Below are positions 9,509 through 18,325 of a stretch of DNA of 64,000 nucleotides, one piece after another. The DNA is from Microbispora bryophytorum. GTDB lineage: Bacteria; Actinomycetota; Actinomycetes; Streptosporangiales; Streptosporangiaceae. The stretch spans positions 744,001 to 808,000 of the forward strand of contig NZ_VIRL01000001.1 of NCBI RefSeq assembly GCF_006874465.1, in the 5' to 3' direction. Made by a program: the position numbers and the translations under genes. The first letter of the stretch is position 1. The number at the start of each line of letters is the position of its first letter. The notes beneath the pieces are model-generated. The model was given only the letters and a program-made list of their open reading frames with translations. It searched no databases and was not told the origin of the DNA.

Positions 9509-9946
9509 ATGAACAGTGAGATTCCCGAGGATCCACAGCGGCGTGTGCTACGCGAGCATCTGGAGACCATGCAGGTGCGCACCGAGAAGGCCTCATCGTG
9601 GCGCGACGCGGCCGAGCCGCTGCGCGGCCTGGTCAACCGCGAGGGGTACGTCCCGGTCAGCGCCCGGCTGGCGTCCGAGGACCTCGACTTCCTCGCCGAG
9701 GCGCGCGAGGAGCTGCTGAGCTTCTCCGAGCTCGGCATCCGGCTGCTCGATCTGCACCAGCCCCGGGACGCCGGCGGTATCTCCAGCGACCCGGGCAACC
9801 CGATCCTGCGGTGCCGGAGCTGCATGTGGCGCTGGCCGTGCCCCACGTTCCGGGCCATGGCGGAGGCGTTCACCCCGCGCCGGCGGGAGGTCGCCCCGGA
9901 CGTCCCCTCCTGGCGCGGCCAGCTGGAACACCAGACCGACCTGTGA
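9509..9946 (+). CDS. Conserved hypothetical protein with C-terminal Cys cluster
   Basis: About 145 aa, soluble and acidic in the middle. The C-terminal part has RCRSCMWRWPC, a CxxC plus a third Cys that could bind a metal. I do not recognise a named domain. I chose ATG 9509 (MNSEIPED); an AAAGGAGG at 9469 is too far upstream to serve it. It is divergent from the STAS gene. The 215-bp gap upstream (9294-9508) shows no clear structure. Confidence 0.55.
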   Translation: MNSEIPEDPQRRVLREHLETMQVRTEKASSWRDAAEPLRGLVNREGYVPVSARLASEDLDFLAEAREELLSFSELGIRLLDLHQPRDAGGISSDPGNPILRCRSCMWRWPCPTFRAMAEAFTPRRREVAPDVPSWRGQLEHQTDL

Positions 9947-10065
9947 CCTGGGCGGCGAGCGCGGCGCCGAGCCGCGCTTCTCATGCCGGAACCGGCGACG
10001 CCAAGAGTCACCAAGTCGGTGTTAAGTGTTCGCCATGGAGGCGTTCCTAACGTCCTCTGTGTAAG

Positions 10066-10093
10066 GGCCGGCGCGCGGAGACGGGCGCCGGCC
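10066..10093 (+). promoter_or_regulatory. 5' leader hairpin before the copper-oxidase operon
   Basis: GGCCGGCGC (10066-10074) and GCGCCGGCC (10085-10093) form a 9-bp stem with a 10-nt loop, 67 bp upstream of the next start. It could be a leader structure or a terminator of the upstream gene. The sequence does not decide between them. Confidence 0.4.
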
Positions 10094-10159
10094 GACACAG
10101 GAGAGGACCGCGGAGCCCGGCGTCGAAGGGCTTGCCGGGTCCCGGATGGGAAGAGCGTC

Positions 10160-10630
10160 ATGAAGCTGGTCTACAAGGTCCTGGCCGCACTCGTCGCGGT
10201 CGAGGTCGCCGTGCAGGCGATGATGGTCGTGCTCGGCGACGCGGGGCTGTTCAAGTACATCGAGCAGGGCGGCGTGATCGACAAGGCGGGCGTGGAGAGC
10301 GGGGGGATCGAGTTCCCCGAGTTCTTCGCCTTCATGGTCCACGGCATGAACGGGATGATGATCATCCCTGCGATCGCGCTGCTCCTGCTGGTCTCCTCGT
10401 TCTTCGCGAAGCTCCCCGGCGCGGTCAAGGGGGCCGCCCTCGTGGTCCTGCTCGTCGCGGTCCAGGTCTCCCTGGGCCTCCTCGGCCACCAGATCCCCGC
10501 CCTGGGCGCCCTGCACGGCCTGAACGCGCTGCTGCTGTTCGGCGCGGCCGTCCACGCGGCGCTTCGCGGGCGTCGGGCGGCGGCGAGCGTGACCGCCCAG
10601 CCCCACGCCCGGGTCGAGACCGTCGTCTGA
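10160..10630 (+). CDS. Small four-helix membrane protein (DUF6220-like)
   Basis: 156 aa with four hydrophobic segments, at about residues 5-25, 58-80, 88-107 and 115-135. The middle carries FAFMVHGMNGMMIIPAIALLLL, with His and Met facing a membrane segment. This resembles DUF6220-type actinobacterial membrane proteins of unknown function. ATG 10160 follows GGGAAGAG. It ends 11 bp before the multicopper oxidase gene, so the two probably form an operon and may work together at the membrane. Confidence 0.65.
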   Translation: MKLVYKVLAALVAVEVAVQAMMVVLGDAGLFKYIEQGGVIDKAGVESGGIEFPEFFAFMVHGMNGMMIIPAIALLLLVSSFFAKLPGAVKGAALVVLLVAVQVSLGLLGHQIPALGALHGLNALLLFGAAVHAALRGRRAAASVTAQPHARVETVV

Positions 10631-10641
10631 CGACGACTCGC

Positions 10642-12246
10642 ATGGACGGGACTCGCCGTCGCGGCGCCCGCCTCCGGACCGTCCTGGCGGGCGCCGCGAC
10701 CATCGCCCTGCTCGGCCCGCCGGCCTGGATGTGGCAGGACAGCCTCATGCCCGGCGCGTACTCCGTCATGGACATGGGGTACGCGGACTACGGCGGCGCC
10801 CTGACACACGTGGCCGCCGGCACCTCCGCGCACTCGGCGCACACGCACTCGGACTCGGAGCACATGCCCTCGGCGCACACGCCCTCGGAACACAGCGGGC
10901 GCCCGGAGCACATGCCCTCGGAACACGGGGCGTCGGAACACGCGGCGTCGGCGCGCAGCCTGACGTCGTTGACGGCCGACCCCGACCGCGAGGCCGACGT
11001 CTCGATCACCCTGGTCGCGCGCAGGCAGCGGTTCCGCCTGTCCACCGGCCGCCCGGTGGACGGGTACACGCTGAACGGCACCTCCCCCGGCCCGGTCATC
11101 CACGCGACCGTCGGACAGTTGGTGCAGGTCCGCCTGGTCAACGAGTCGGTGCCGGACGGCATCACGCTGCACTGGCACGGCGTCGACGTGCCCAACGCCG
11201 CGGACGGGGTCGCCGGTGTCACCCAGGACGCGGTCGGCGAGGGCCGGTCGTTCACCTACCGGTTCGTCGCCGGTCAGGCCGGCACCTTCTGGTACCACTC
11301 CCACCAGGTGTCCCACGAGCAGGTGCGCCGCGGCCTGCTGGGCGCCCTGGTGGTGACCCCGGCGGCGCGGCCGCCCGCGGGCACGGCCGACGTCGTGGCG
11401 CTGTTGCACCTCTACGACGGGGCCCGCACGATCAACGGGCGTGAGGGAGACGTCCGCGCCGAGGCGCTCCCCGGCGAACGGGTGCGCGTACGTATGATCA
11501 ACACGGAGAACGGCCAGACGTCCCTATGGGTCGGCGGCGCCCCGTTCCGGCTCATCGCCGTCGACGGCACGGACCTGCACGAGCCCGCTCCCGTACGGGA
11601 CACCGCCGTGACGGTCACGGCGGGAGGCCGGGCCGACATCGAGGTGACGATGCCCGAGGACGGCTCGCCGGTGCGGGTGCACATCGGCGGTCCGGCCGGC
11701 GTCGTGCTCGGTTCGCGGTCGTACGACGTGCCCGCCGTCCCCCGGCCCGCGACCTCGCTGGACCTGCTCACCTACGGCACGCCGGCGCCGCTCGGGTTCG
11801 ACCCGGACCGGCCCGATCGGCGGTTCGACTACGTGATCGGGCGCCGTCCGGGCTTCCTCGACGGACGTCCCGGAATCTGGTGGACGATCAACGGCCACAT
11901 GTTCCCCGACGTGCCGATGTTCGTCGTCGCGGAGGGCGACGTGGTGCGGGTGCGGATCGTCAACGACAGCGGAGAGCCGCACCCGATGCACCTGCACGGC
12001 CACCACGCCGTGGTGCTGAGCCGTGACGGCGTGCGCGCGACGGGCGGCCCCTGGTGGGTGGACTCGCTCGAAGTCGGCGCCGGCGAGTCGTACGACCTCG
12101 CCTTCGTCGCCGGCAACCCGGGCATCTGGATGGACCACTGCCACAACCTGCCGCACGCCACGGAGGGGCTCGTCGCCCATCTCATGTACGAGGGGGTCAC
12201 CACGCCCTTCACCGTGGGCGGGACGGCCGGGAACGAGCCGGAGTGA
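10642..12246 (+). CDS. Multicopper oxidase with His-rich N-terminal linker
   Basis: A 534-aa exported oxidase with an N-terminal membrane segment (about residues 11-30). Copper ligands are visible: HWH (177-179), HSH (219-221), HPMHLHGH (447-454) and HCH (499-501) followed by H505, with Leu near the usual axial position. These define a laccase/bilirubin-oxidase-type enzyme with T1 and trinuclear centres that couples oxidation of Cu(I) or phenolics to reduction of oxygen. Residues 63-103 hold repeated SEH/SAH and HMPS units (10828-10950), a likely metal-binding linker. It follows the four-helix protein and ends near a convergent histidine kinase, hinting at copper or redox control. Confidence 0.9.
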   Translation: MDGTRRRGARLRTVLAGAATIALLGPPAWMWQDSLMPGAYSVMDMGYADYGGALTHVAAGTSAHSAHTHSDSEHMPSAHTPSEHSGRPEHMPSEHGASEHAASARSLTSLTADPDREADVSITLVARRQRFRLSTGRPVDGYTLNGTSPGPVIHATVGQLVQVRLVNESVPDGITLHWHGVDVPNAADGVAGVTQDAVGEGRSFTYRFVAGQAGTFWYHSHQVSHEQVRRGLLGALVVTPAARPPAGTADVVALLHLYDGARTINGREGDVRAEALPGERVRVRMINTENGQTSLWVGGAPFRLIAVDGTDLHEPAPVRDTAVTVTAGGRADIEVTMPEDGSPVRVHIGGPAGVVLGSRSYDVPAVPRPATSLDLLTYGTPAPLGFDPDRPDRRFDYVIGRRPGFLDGRPGIWWTINGHMFPDVPMFVVAEGDVVRVRIVNDSGEPHPMHLHGHHAVVLSRDGVRATGGPWWVDSLEVGAGESYDLAFVAGNPGIWMDHCHNLPHATEGLVAHLMYEGVTTPFTVGGTAGNEPE

Positions 12247-12269
12247 CCCCCGGCCGCGGCGAGGCGCGG

Positions 12270-13385
12270 TCAGGCCAGTGGCAGCGTGATCGTGAACAGG
12301 CAGCCGGGGCCCTGGTTGACCACGTCGATCTCGCCGTCGTGGGCCTCCACGATGCCGCGCGCGATGGCGAGGCCGAGCCCGGCGCCTCCGTCGGGGCCGG
12401 GTGTCCGCGCCGCCTCGCCGCGGAACGCGACGTCGAAGACCCGGGGAAGGTCCTCCTCCGGGATGCCGCCGCAGCCGTCCAGCACGGACAGGCGGGCGGT
12501 CGTCCCCTCCGCCACCGCCCGTACGACGACCGTGCCCCGGGCGGGCGTGTGGCGGATGGCGTTCACCACCAGGTTGCGTACGGCCCGGCCGAGTTGCCCG
12601 GCGTCCGCGGACACCGGGACCCGCGGGTCCGCCTCGCCGGTGAGGTGCACGCCCTCGGCGCGGGCCAGCGGTTCGACGGCGGCGAGGGTGTCCGCGACGA
12701 GGTCGCCGAGCCCCGTGCGGGTGAGCCTGGGCCGCAGCGTGCCCGCGTGGATGCGCGACAGCTCGAACAGGTCCTCCACCATCCCGGCGAGCCGGTCGAC
12801 CTCCACCCTGATCTGGACGTGGTAGCGCTTGACGGTCTCGGGGTCGTCGGCCACCCCGTCCTCCAGGGCCTCCACCATCGCCCGCATGCCGGCGAGAGGA
12901 GTGCGCAGGTCGTGGCTGACCCACGCGACCAGTTCGCGCCGCGCGCTCTCCAGCGCCCGCTCGCGTTCGTGGCCCAGCCGCAGCCGCTCGTACGCCTGCT
13001 CGAGCGCGGTGCTGATGGTCTGCAGTTCGGCGGGGAGCGGCGCGGGCGGCGGGGTGAACAGGCCGGAGGGCGGCACGCTCTCCAGCGCGCCGACGAGGCT
13101 CCTGCTGGCGCGCACCACCGTGCGGGCGTTCACCAGCGCGACGCCGATGCCCACCAGGCCGCCGATGCCGACGACGGTGAGCACGATGTTCTTCGGCCGT
13201 CCGTCGAGGATCATGGCGAGGGTGATGGCGACCACCCCGGCCAGCGTCGCGGAGACCGTCACGGCCGCGACGACCGCGAGCATCACTCCGATCGACCGGC
13301 GGCGCAGCACCCGCAGCAGCGCCAGGCCGAGGGCCGCGATGACGAGACCGAGCCCGGCGGCGACCGCGACGATCTGGACGATCAC
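12270..13385 (-). CDS. Sensor histidine kinase
   Basis: 371 aa. Three N-terminal hydrophobic segments (about 3-24, 32-60 and 66-87) are followed by a short linker, a HisKA dimerisation domain with phospho-acceptor H158 (WVSHDLRTPL), and a HATPase domain (N box NLVVNAIRH, G2 box GAGLGLAIARGI). There is no sizeable extracytoplasmic sensor domain, so it may sense within the membrane or through a partner. It overlaps the upstream response regulator by 4 bp. The convergent multicopper oxidase makes metal or redox stress a plausible input, by context only. Confidence 0.92.
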   Translation of the reverse strand: MIVQIVAVAAGLGLVIAALGLALLRVLRRRSIGVMLAVVAAVTVSATLAGVVAITLAMILDGRPKNIVLTVVGIGGLVGIGVALVNARTVVRASRSLVGALESVPPSGLFTPPPAPLPAELQTISTALEQAYERLRLGHERERALESARRELVAWVSHDLRTPLAGMRAMVEALEDGVADDPETVKRYHVQIRVEVDRLAGMVEDLFELSRIHAGTLRPRLTRTGLGDLVADTLAAVEPLARAEGVHLTGEADPRVPVSADAGQLGRAVRNLVVNAIRHTPARGTVVVRAVAEGTTARLSVLDGCGGIPEEDLPRVFDVAFRGEAARTPGPDGGAGLGLAIARGIVEAHDGEIDVVNQGPGCLFTITLPLA

Positions 13386-14095
13386 GACAGCGGCTCGTAG
13401 CGGTAGCCGACGCCCCAGACCGTGACGATCCGGCGCGGGTCGGTGGGATCGTCCTCGATCTTCTCCCGCAGCCTGCGCACGTGGACCGTCACCGTGGAGG
13501 AGTCGCCGAACGACCAGCCCCAGACCTGGTCGAGCAGGGCCGCGCGGCTGAACGCCTGGCGGGGGTTGCGCAGCAGGTAGACGAGCAGGTCGAACTCCCG
13601 GGCGGTCAGCGTGATCTCCTTGCCGTCCAGGCGCACCTCGTGGGCGCCGACGTCCACCACCAGGTCGCCGTCACGCAGCACGCCGGTGCCCGTCGGCACC
13701 AGCGCGCCGCGGGCCCGCCGCAGCACGGACTGCACGCGCAGGGCCAGCTCGCGCGGGCTGAACGGCTTCGTCACGTAGTCGTCGGCGCCGGTCTCCAGGC
13801 CGACCACCCGGTCCATCTCCTCGCCGAGGGCGGTCAGCATGATCACCGGGACGGGCCAGCGCTCCCGCAGCTTCCGGCAGACCTGAAGGCCGTCGAGCTT
13901 GGGCAGCATCAGGTCGAGCACCATCAGGTCGGGCGGGTCGGCCAGGGCCCGCCGCAGCGCCTCGGCCCCGTCACCCACGCACTCGACCTGGTGCCCGTCC
14001 CGCTCCAGATAGCGGGCCACCACCTCGGCGACGGTGGGGTCGTCGTCCACCACGAGGACACGGGCGGGATTCGAGGGAGTCTTTGAGGGCGGCAC
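13382..14095 (-). CDS. OmpR/PhoB-family response regulator
   Basis: 237 aa. The receiver domain (about 11-125) has acidic residues VVDDDP, phospho-acceptor D61 (VLDLMLPKLDG) and the conserved Lys in DDYVTKPFSPREL. The C-terminal winged helix includes LTAREFDLLVYLLRNP and VHVRRLREKIEDDP. It is the first gene of a two-gene operon with the histidine kinase, with a GTG start at 14093-14095. The target genes are not identifiable from the sequence. Confidence 0.93.
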   Translation of the reverse strand: MPPSKTPSNPARVLVVDDDPTVAEVVARYLERDGHQVECVGDGAEALRRALADPPDLMVLDLMLPKLDGLQVCRKLRERWPVPVIMLTALGEEMDRVVGLETGADDYVTKPFSPRELALRVQSVLRRARGALVPTGTGVLRDGDLVVDVGAHEVRLDGKEITLTAREFDLLVYLLRNPRQAFSRAALLDQVWGWSFGDSSTVTVHVRRLREKIEDDPTDPRRIVTVWGVGYRYEPLS

Positions 14096-14168
14096 GCCTC
14101 AACGGTATGTCCGCCGGCCGACCCGGCGGAGTCCCGTCACCGTCTCGTAAGAACCCGCCGCCGCTCCC

Positions 14169-14208
14169 GGCCGCGGGTTCCGGCCGCGGGTTCCGGCCGC
14201 GGGTTCCA
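14169..14208. repeat. 13-bp tandem repeat, three copies
   Basis: Three consecutive copies of a GGCCGCGGGTTCC-like unit lie in the region between the response regulator and the small membrane protein. No gene is visible in 14096-14294. Confidence 0.75.
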
Positions 14209-14366
14209 GCGCGGCGAGCAGGCGCCGGGCGCGGCGTCCGGCTGTTCACCGTCCGGCGGGCCGCCGCCGAAAACGATGATTCACGTGAAACCTCATGGAA
14301 CGCGGGTATGTGAACCGATTCTGGATCAAGCTCGCAGTTGTCGGTGCCACCGCGTACCTTGGGGCC

Positions 14367-14534
14367 ATGGCCCGTACCGTACTGACCGTACTGGGGATCC
14401 TCCTGGCCCTCTGGCTGGTGTTCGGATTCGTGATCCCCGCACTGTTCGCGACGCTGAAGTTCCTGCTCATCATCGGGATCATCGCCCTCGTCGCCGTCGC
14501 CGTGGTCACCGTCGTCGGGAAGCTGTCCCGCTGA
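14367..14534 (+). CDS. Small hydrophobic membrane protein
   Basis: About 55 aa and almost entirely hydrophobic, with two helices and a short KLSR tail. I chose ATG 14367 (MARTVLTVLG); an in-frame ATG at 14295 would add 24 residues. Similar tiny membrane proteins are common in Streptomyces relatives and have no known function. It is followed at once by the DUF6412 gene. Confidence 0.5.
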   Translation: MARTVLTVLGILLALWLVFGFVIPALFATLKFLLIIGIIALVAVAVVTVVGKLSR

Positions 14535-14535
14535 C

Positions 14536-14817
14536 GTGCACGCGCTCCAGGCCGCCATCGGATCGCTCGTCTGGCTGCTGGCCGAGTCGGCCGCCGGGTC
14601 TTCGGGCCCCGGCGCGCTGACCGCGGCCGGCCTGGCCGGCGTGACCGTCCTGGTGTTCGCCTGGATGCTCTGCCGGCTGACCGGCGTCGCCGTTCTGCGC
14701 CGGGGGCCGGGCAGTCCGCCGTACAACGGCGAGACGGCGATGGTCAGGCTGCGCGATCCCGGCGCGCCCGGCCGTCCCCGTCCCCGTGCGCCATCCGGAA
14801 GCCCCGCGCTCGCCTGA
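14536..14817 (+). CDS. DUF6412-like small membrane protein
   Basis: 93 aa with two hydrophobic segments (about 3-20 and 26-48) and a polar tail rich in Arg and Pro, ending near RPRPRAPSG. This resembles the DUF6412 family that sits next to yidC-like genes in actinomycetes. The start is GTG at 14536, directly after the previous stop. The function is unknown; gene order suggests a link to membrane-protein insertion. Confidence 0.6.
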   Translation: MHALQAAIGSLVWLLAESAAGSSGPGALTAAGLAGVTVLVFAWMLCRLTGVAVLRRGPGSPPYNGETAMVRLRDPGAPGRPRPRAPSGSPALA

Positions 14818-14890
14818 CCGGCCATTCCGGTCACGAGCGCTTTCGTCATGTCCTGATCCCTCGCAAAAGGTCACAGACGAAAGGCTTCCC

Positions 14891-15553
14891 ATGTTCGACT
14901 TCGTGCTCGATCCCGCCTATCGCCTCGTCGAGGCACTCAGTCAGGTCACCGGCGCCGGGCTCGCGATCGTCCTGGTCACCCTCGCCGTACGGCTGTCGCT
15001 GCTACCGCTGAGCGTCCGCGTCGCCCGCGCCCAGCGGATCAGGACGCGGCTCGCTCCCCAGGTGGACAGGCTGCGCACGCGGTGGAAGAACGATCCGCAG
15101 CGGCTCCTGCGTGAGGTGAACGCGTTGCACGCAAAGGAGGGCGTCGGCCGGTTCACCGGCTATCTTCCGGCGTTCGCGCAGTCGCCGTTCTTCATGGTGA
15201 CCTACCGGCTGTTCACGGCCGCCGTGATCGCGGGACACCCGAACCTGCTGCTGGCGCAGAGCGTGCTCGGCGTGCCGCTGGGGGAGCACCTCGCCGCCGC
15301 GGTCGCCGGGGCGGGCCTGGCCGGCCCGCCGGTCCTGGTCTTCGCCGGGCTGCTCGCGCTGCTCGTGGCCGTGGCCGTGGTCGCCGCCCGCAGGGTCGAG
15401 CCCACGGCGCCGATGCGGCGCCTGCAACTCCTCGCACCGTTCTGGACCGTGGCCGTGGCGGCCTTCCTCCCGCTCGCGGCGGGCGTCTACCTGCTGGTGA
15501 GCAGCGCCTGGACGACGGCCGAGCGGGCCGTCCTCCACCCGCGCGCCGCGTGA
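14891..15553 (+). CDS. YidC/Oxa1-family membrane protein insertase (paralog)
   Basis: 220 aa. The family pattern is visible: a first helix after MFDFVLDPAYRLVEAL, a cytoplasmic hairpin rich in basic residues (RTRLAPQVDRLRTRWKNDPQ) and AFAQSPFFMVTYRLF in the next helix. It is shorter than the housekeeping YidC and lies outside the usual rnpA-yidC locus, so it is probably a second, specialised insertase. ATG 14891 was chosen by family start. The protein is expected to insert or fold small membrane proteins, perhaps its neighbours. Confidence 0.85.
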   Translation: MFDFVLDPAYRLVEALSQVTGAGLAIVLVTLAVRLSLLPLSVRVARAQRIRTRLAPQVDRLRTRWKNDPQRLLREVNALHAKEGVGRFTGYLPAFAQSPFFMVTYRLFTAAVIAGHPNLLLAQSVLGVPLGEHLAAAVAGAGLAGPPVLVFAGLLALLVAVAVVAARRVEPTAPMRRLQLLAPFWTVAVAAFLPLAAGVYLLVSSAWTTAERAVLHPRAA

Positions 15554-15661
15554 CGAGGCGCCTGGAACGCCGACGGCAGGACCCGTCACCACGCGATCAT
15601 GACCTGGGCGGCGGGGGACACCGGCGGGGACGGCCTGCGGGCGCGGAGCGTAGCGGGGCGC

Positions 15662-16114
15662 TCAGCCGACCTCGCGCAGCACCGGGGTTTCGGACAGCTC
15701 GGGATGCACATTTCGGGCGGGCCATGAGGCGGGGACGACGGCCCAGACAGTGGTCGTCTCCTCCTCGTGCCTGACCCCCCAGCGCTCGGCCAGGTATTCG
15801 ACGATGCCGAGCCCGCGTCCGCCGAGGGACGACAGGGTCGGGCGACCGGCACGGGGTTCGGTGTACGCGCCGCCGTCGCTCACGGCCACCTCGACCTGGG
15901 TGTCCGAGCAGAGCCATGCCACTTTGAGCTGGCCGGACGGAAGGGGGTGGGCGTGGCGCAGCGCGTTGCTCAGCAGTTCGCTCATGATCAGAACGACGTC
16001 GTCCACGGCGGTGGCGAGCAGCCCCGCGTTCGAAAGGTCGGCGCTGAGGCGCTGACGTGCGACGGCGACGCTCGACGGTGCGTACGGCAGCATCACGACG
16101 CTCGACGCACTCAC
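15662..16114 (-). CDS. RsbW-like anti-sigma serine kinase (HATPase)
   Basis: About 150 aa, a single GHKL ATPase domain. The N box SELLSNALRHA, the VSDGG segment and GGRGLGIVEYLAERWG bind ATP. Such proteins phosphorylate STAS antagonists and/or bind sigma factors in partner switching. I chose GTG 16112-16114, preceded by G-rich sequence; the frame is open to 16198. Partners could be the STAS proteins at 8.9 or 45 kb, but no adjacent partner exists. Confidence 0.82.
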   Translation of the reverse strand: MSASSVVMLPYAPSSVAVARQRLSADLSNAGLLATAVDDVVLIMSELLSNALRHAHPLPSGQLKVAWLCSDTQVEVAVSDGGAYTEPRAGRPTLSSLGGRGLGIVEYLAERWGVRHEEETTTVWAVVPASWPARNVHPELSETPVLREVG

Positions 16115-16262
16115 CTCCCGTTCCCCCGTTCCTGCTGCACGAGCCAGTACGACCGAAATGCCCCGCTTACTCGGCTGGGAAACCGTGCTCCGGATCACAG
16201 CTTGTGCACATTGGACAATAGTTCAGTCCTTAAGTGGTGACGCCACGCTCCGATCTGTCTTA

Positions 16263-18221
16263 TCAGGATGAAGATCCTGCCGAGTTCAACACCAGCCACA
16301 TGCGTGTTCCCCCGCTGGATCGGGGCAGCGCGGCGACGTCTCCGCCCTGGGCGCGGGCGAGGTTGCGCACGATGTAGAGCCCGAGCCCGACCCCGCCGAA
16401 CCTGCGCCGGTCGCCGCCGTCGGCCTGGACGAACCGCTCGAAGATCCGCTCTCGGTCGCTCGCCGCGATGCCCACTCCCTCGTCGTCCACCACCAGCACG
16501 ACCCGGTCGTCCTCCGGCCATGCCTCGACCCGGATCAGGCCGCCGTCGGGGGAGTACTTGAACGCGTTCTCCAGGAGCTGGGCCAGAAGGATGTCGGTGG
16601 CCAGCGCGTCCCCGTACACGAAGGGGAGATCGGGCGGGATGTCCACCTCCAGCCGGTGCCGGTCGGACAGGACCGGCAGCCCGAGCGTCGCCGCGTGCAC
16701 CCGCGCGGCCAGGTCGAAGGGCTCGACCCTGACCTTCAGCTCCTTCGCCCCTGCCCGCGCGCCCAGCAGCAGATGGTCCATGAGCTGCCCGAGCGAGCGG
16801 GCGCGCTCGGCGATCGTGTGAACCGCCGACCGCCGCTCCTCGTCCGCCAGGTGCTCCCAGCGGGAGTCGAGCGTGCTGGCGAAGCCGTGGACGATCGTGA
16901 TCGGCGTACGCAGCTCGTGGCTGGTGGTGGCGAGGAACAGGTCCTTCGCCTCCTCCAGCTCCTTGGCCCGGGTCACGTCGCGGAAGTCGACGACGGTCTC
17001 CCCCGTCTCCCGGATCTCCGCGCACAGCACGTCGAGCCATCGGCCGGACGGAAGCTGGAAGGTGAGCTTCTCCCCCGGCGCCGGCAGCGGGAAGGGCGGC
17101 GGCCCTCCGATCACCCGGTCCTCCGGGTGGCCGGTCAGCTCGGCCGCCGCGGGGTTCCACCGCACGACCGCGCCCGAGCCGTCGAGCACCGCGATGCCGT
17201 CGGCGCTGGCGTCGAAGACGGCCCGCTCGTGTGCGCGCTGCCGCACCGCTTCCTGGTACGCCATGGCGTTGGCGACCGCGATCCCGGCGTGTCCGGCGAG
17301 CAGTTCGAGCAGTTCGAGCTCCAGATGGCTCGCCTTGCGCCGGGCGAACAGCGCGTAGAGCGCTCCATAGGGACGCCCGCCCACGGCGGCGATGCCGACG
17401 GCGATCGTGTGCAGGCCGGGCAGACGCGCCCAGATCAGGTCCTGGAAGCCCTCCGGGCCGGTCTCGAGCAACACGGTCTTGCCGGTGCGCAGCAGCTTGG
17501 CGACCAGGCTGGTGTGCAGCCCGGCGGTCGCCCCGCGCAGCGTTTCGGGCAACTGGTGGACGCCGACCAGGCGCAGCCGCTCCCCCTCGATGGACACGAA
17601 GCCGCCGGCGTCGGCGCCGGTCAGCTCGGTCAGGCTCGCGGCGATGCGGTCGAGCACGACGGGCAGGTCGAGCTCGGCGTTGATGTCGCCGACCACGTCG
17701 GTCAGCCGCCGCACCAGGCGGGCGCGCTGCACCATTCTGCCGTGCGCGGCGTCGTCGTCCTCGGCGGCGTGGTAGACGCTCACGTATCCGAGCAGGACGC
17801 CGCCCGGCGAGCACAACGCGCTCGTGTCCACCCGCAGGTCGAGCAGCCGCCCGTCCTGGTGGAGGCGCTTGGTGGTCAACGACACCCGGCCGCCCGCGCG
17901 TACGCGTTCGAGCACGGCGTTGTGCTCGGCCGTCAGCTCGTCGGGCACGATCGGGGCCCTCCTGCCCAGCAGATCGGACGCGGGCCAGCCGAACAGCCGC
18001 TCGGCCGCCGCGTTCCAGCTCAGCACGGCCAGGTCGCGGTCGAGCGCGACGATCGCGTCGGGGGAGCCGGCCAGGACCGCCCGCGCGAGGCCCTCCTCCG
18101 CGTCACCGAACACCGCGTCACTGAGGGGCGCGACGTCCGGGACCGTGACGTCCGCGACCGTGACGTCCGGGACCACGGGGGCGAGGTCCGCCGCCCGGCC
18201 GTCCACGCTGCTGTCACCCAC
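16263..18221 (-). CDS. PAS-GAF-PAS sensor histidine kinase
   Basis: 652 aa, soluble. The order is PAS (about 45-150, ALDRDLAVLSWNAAAERLFGW), GAF (about 180-325), a second PAS (about 332-415, SADGIAVLDGSGAVVRWNPA), HisKA with H435 (TTSHELRTP), and HATPase (LLENAFKYSPDGG, then GGVGLGLYIVRNLA). It probably senses a small molecule, light or redox state in the cytoplasm; no cofactor residue is evident. Near the N terminus, DVTVADVTVPDV is encoded by 15-bp direct repeats. No response regulator is adjacent, so it is an orphan kinase. Confidence 0.92.
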   Translation of the reverse strand: MGDSSVDGRAADLAPVVPDVTVADVTVPDVAPLSDAVFGDAEEGLARAVLAGSPDAIVALDRDLAVLSWNAAAERLFGWPASDLLGRRAPIVPDELTAEHNAVLERVRAGGRVSLTTKRLHQDGRLLDLRVDTSALCSPGGVLLGYVSVYHAAEDDDAAHGRMVQRARLVRRLTDVVGDINAELDLPVVLDRIAASLTELTGADAGGFVSIEGERLRLVGVHQLPETLRGATAGLHTSLVAKLLRTGKTVLLETGPEGFQDLIWARLPGLHTIAVGIAAVGGRPYGALYALFARRKASHLELELLELLAGHAGIAVANAMAYQEAVRQRAHERAVFDASADGIAVLDGSGAVVRWNPAAAELTGHPEDRVIGGPPPFPLPAPGEKLTFQLPSGRWLDVLCAEIRETGETVVDFRDVTRAKELEEAKDLFLATTSHELRTPITIVHGFASTLDSRWEHLADEERRSAVHTIAERARSLGQLMDHLLLGARAGAKELKVRVEPFDLAARVHAATLGLPVLSDRHRLEVDIPPDLPFVYGDALATDILLAQLLENAFKYSPDGGLIRVEAWPEDDRVVLVVDDEGVGIAASDRERIFERFVQADGGDRRRFGGVGLGLYIVRNLARAQGGDVAALPRSSGGTRMWLVLNSAGSSS

Positions 18222-18325
18222 GTCCCCATCGTGCCCCCTTTCACCTTTTGATCTTGGGGTTTTCCGTCACCTCGCGACCGCTCCGATACGCTGCCTGCAC
18301 GCAGAGAAGAGAAAGTGGGGCGCCC

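Noticed and set aside
10132-10641. Long upstream extension of the multicopper oxidase frame
   Set aside because: It overlaps the small membrane protein gene in another frame and is Arg/Pro-rich. ATG 10642 gives a normal signal segment.
14295-14366. Upstream ATG extension of the small membrane protein
   Set aside because: No ribosome site, and the extension lacks the pattern of similar small proteins. Kept only as an alternative start.
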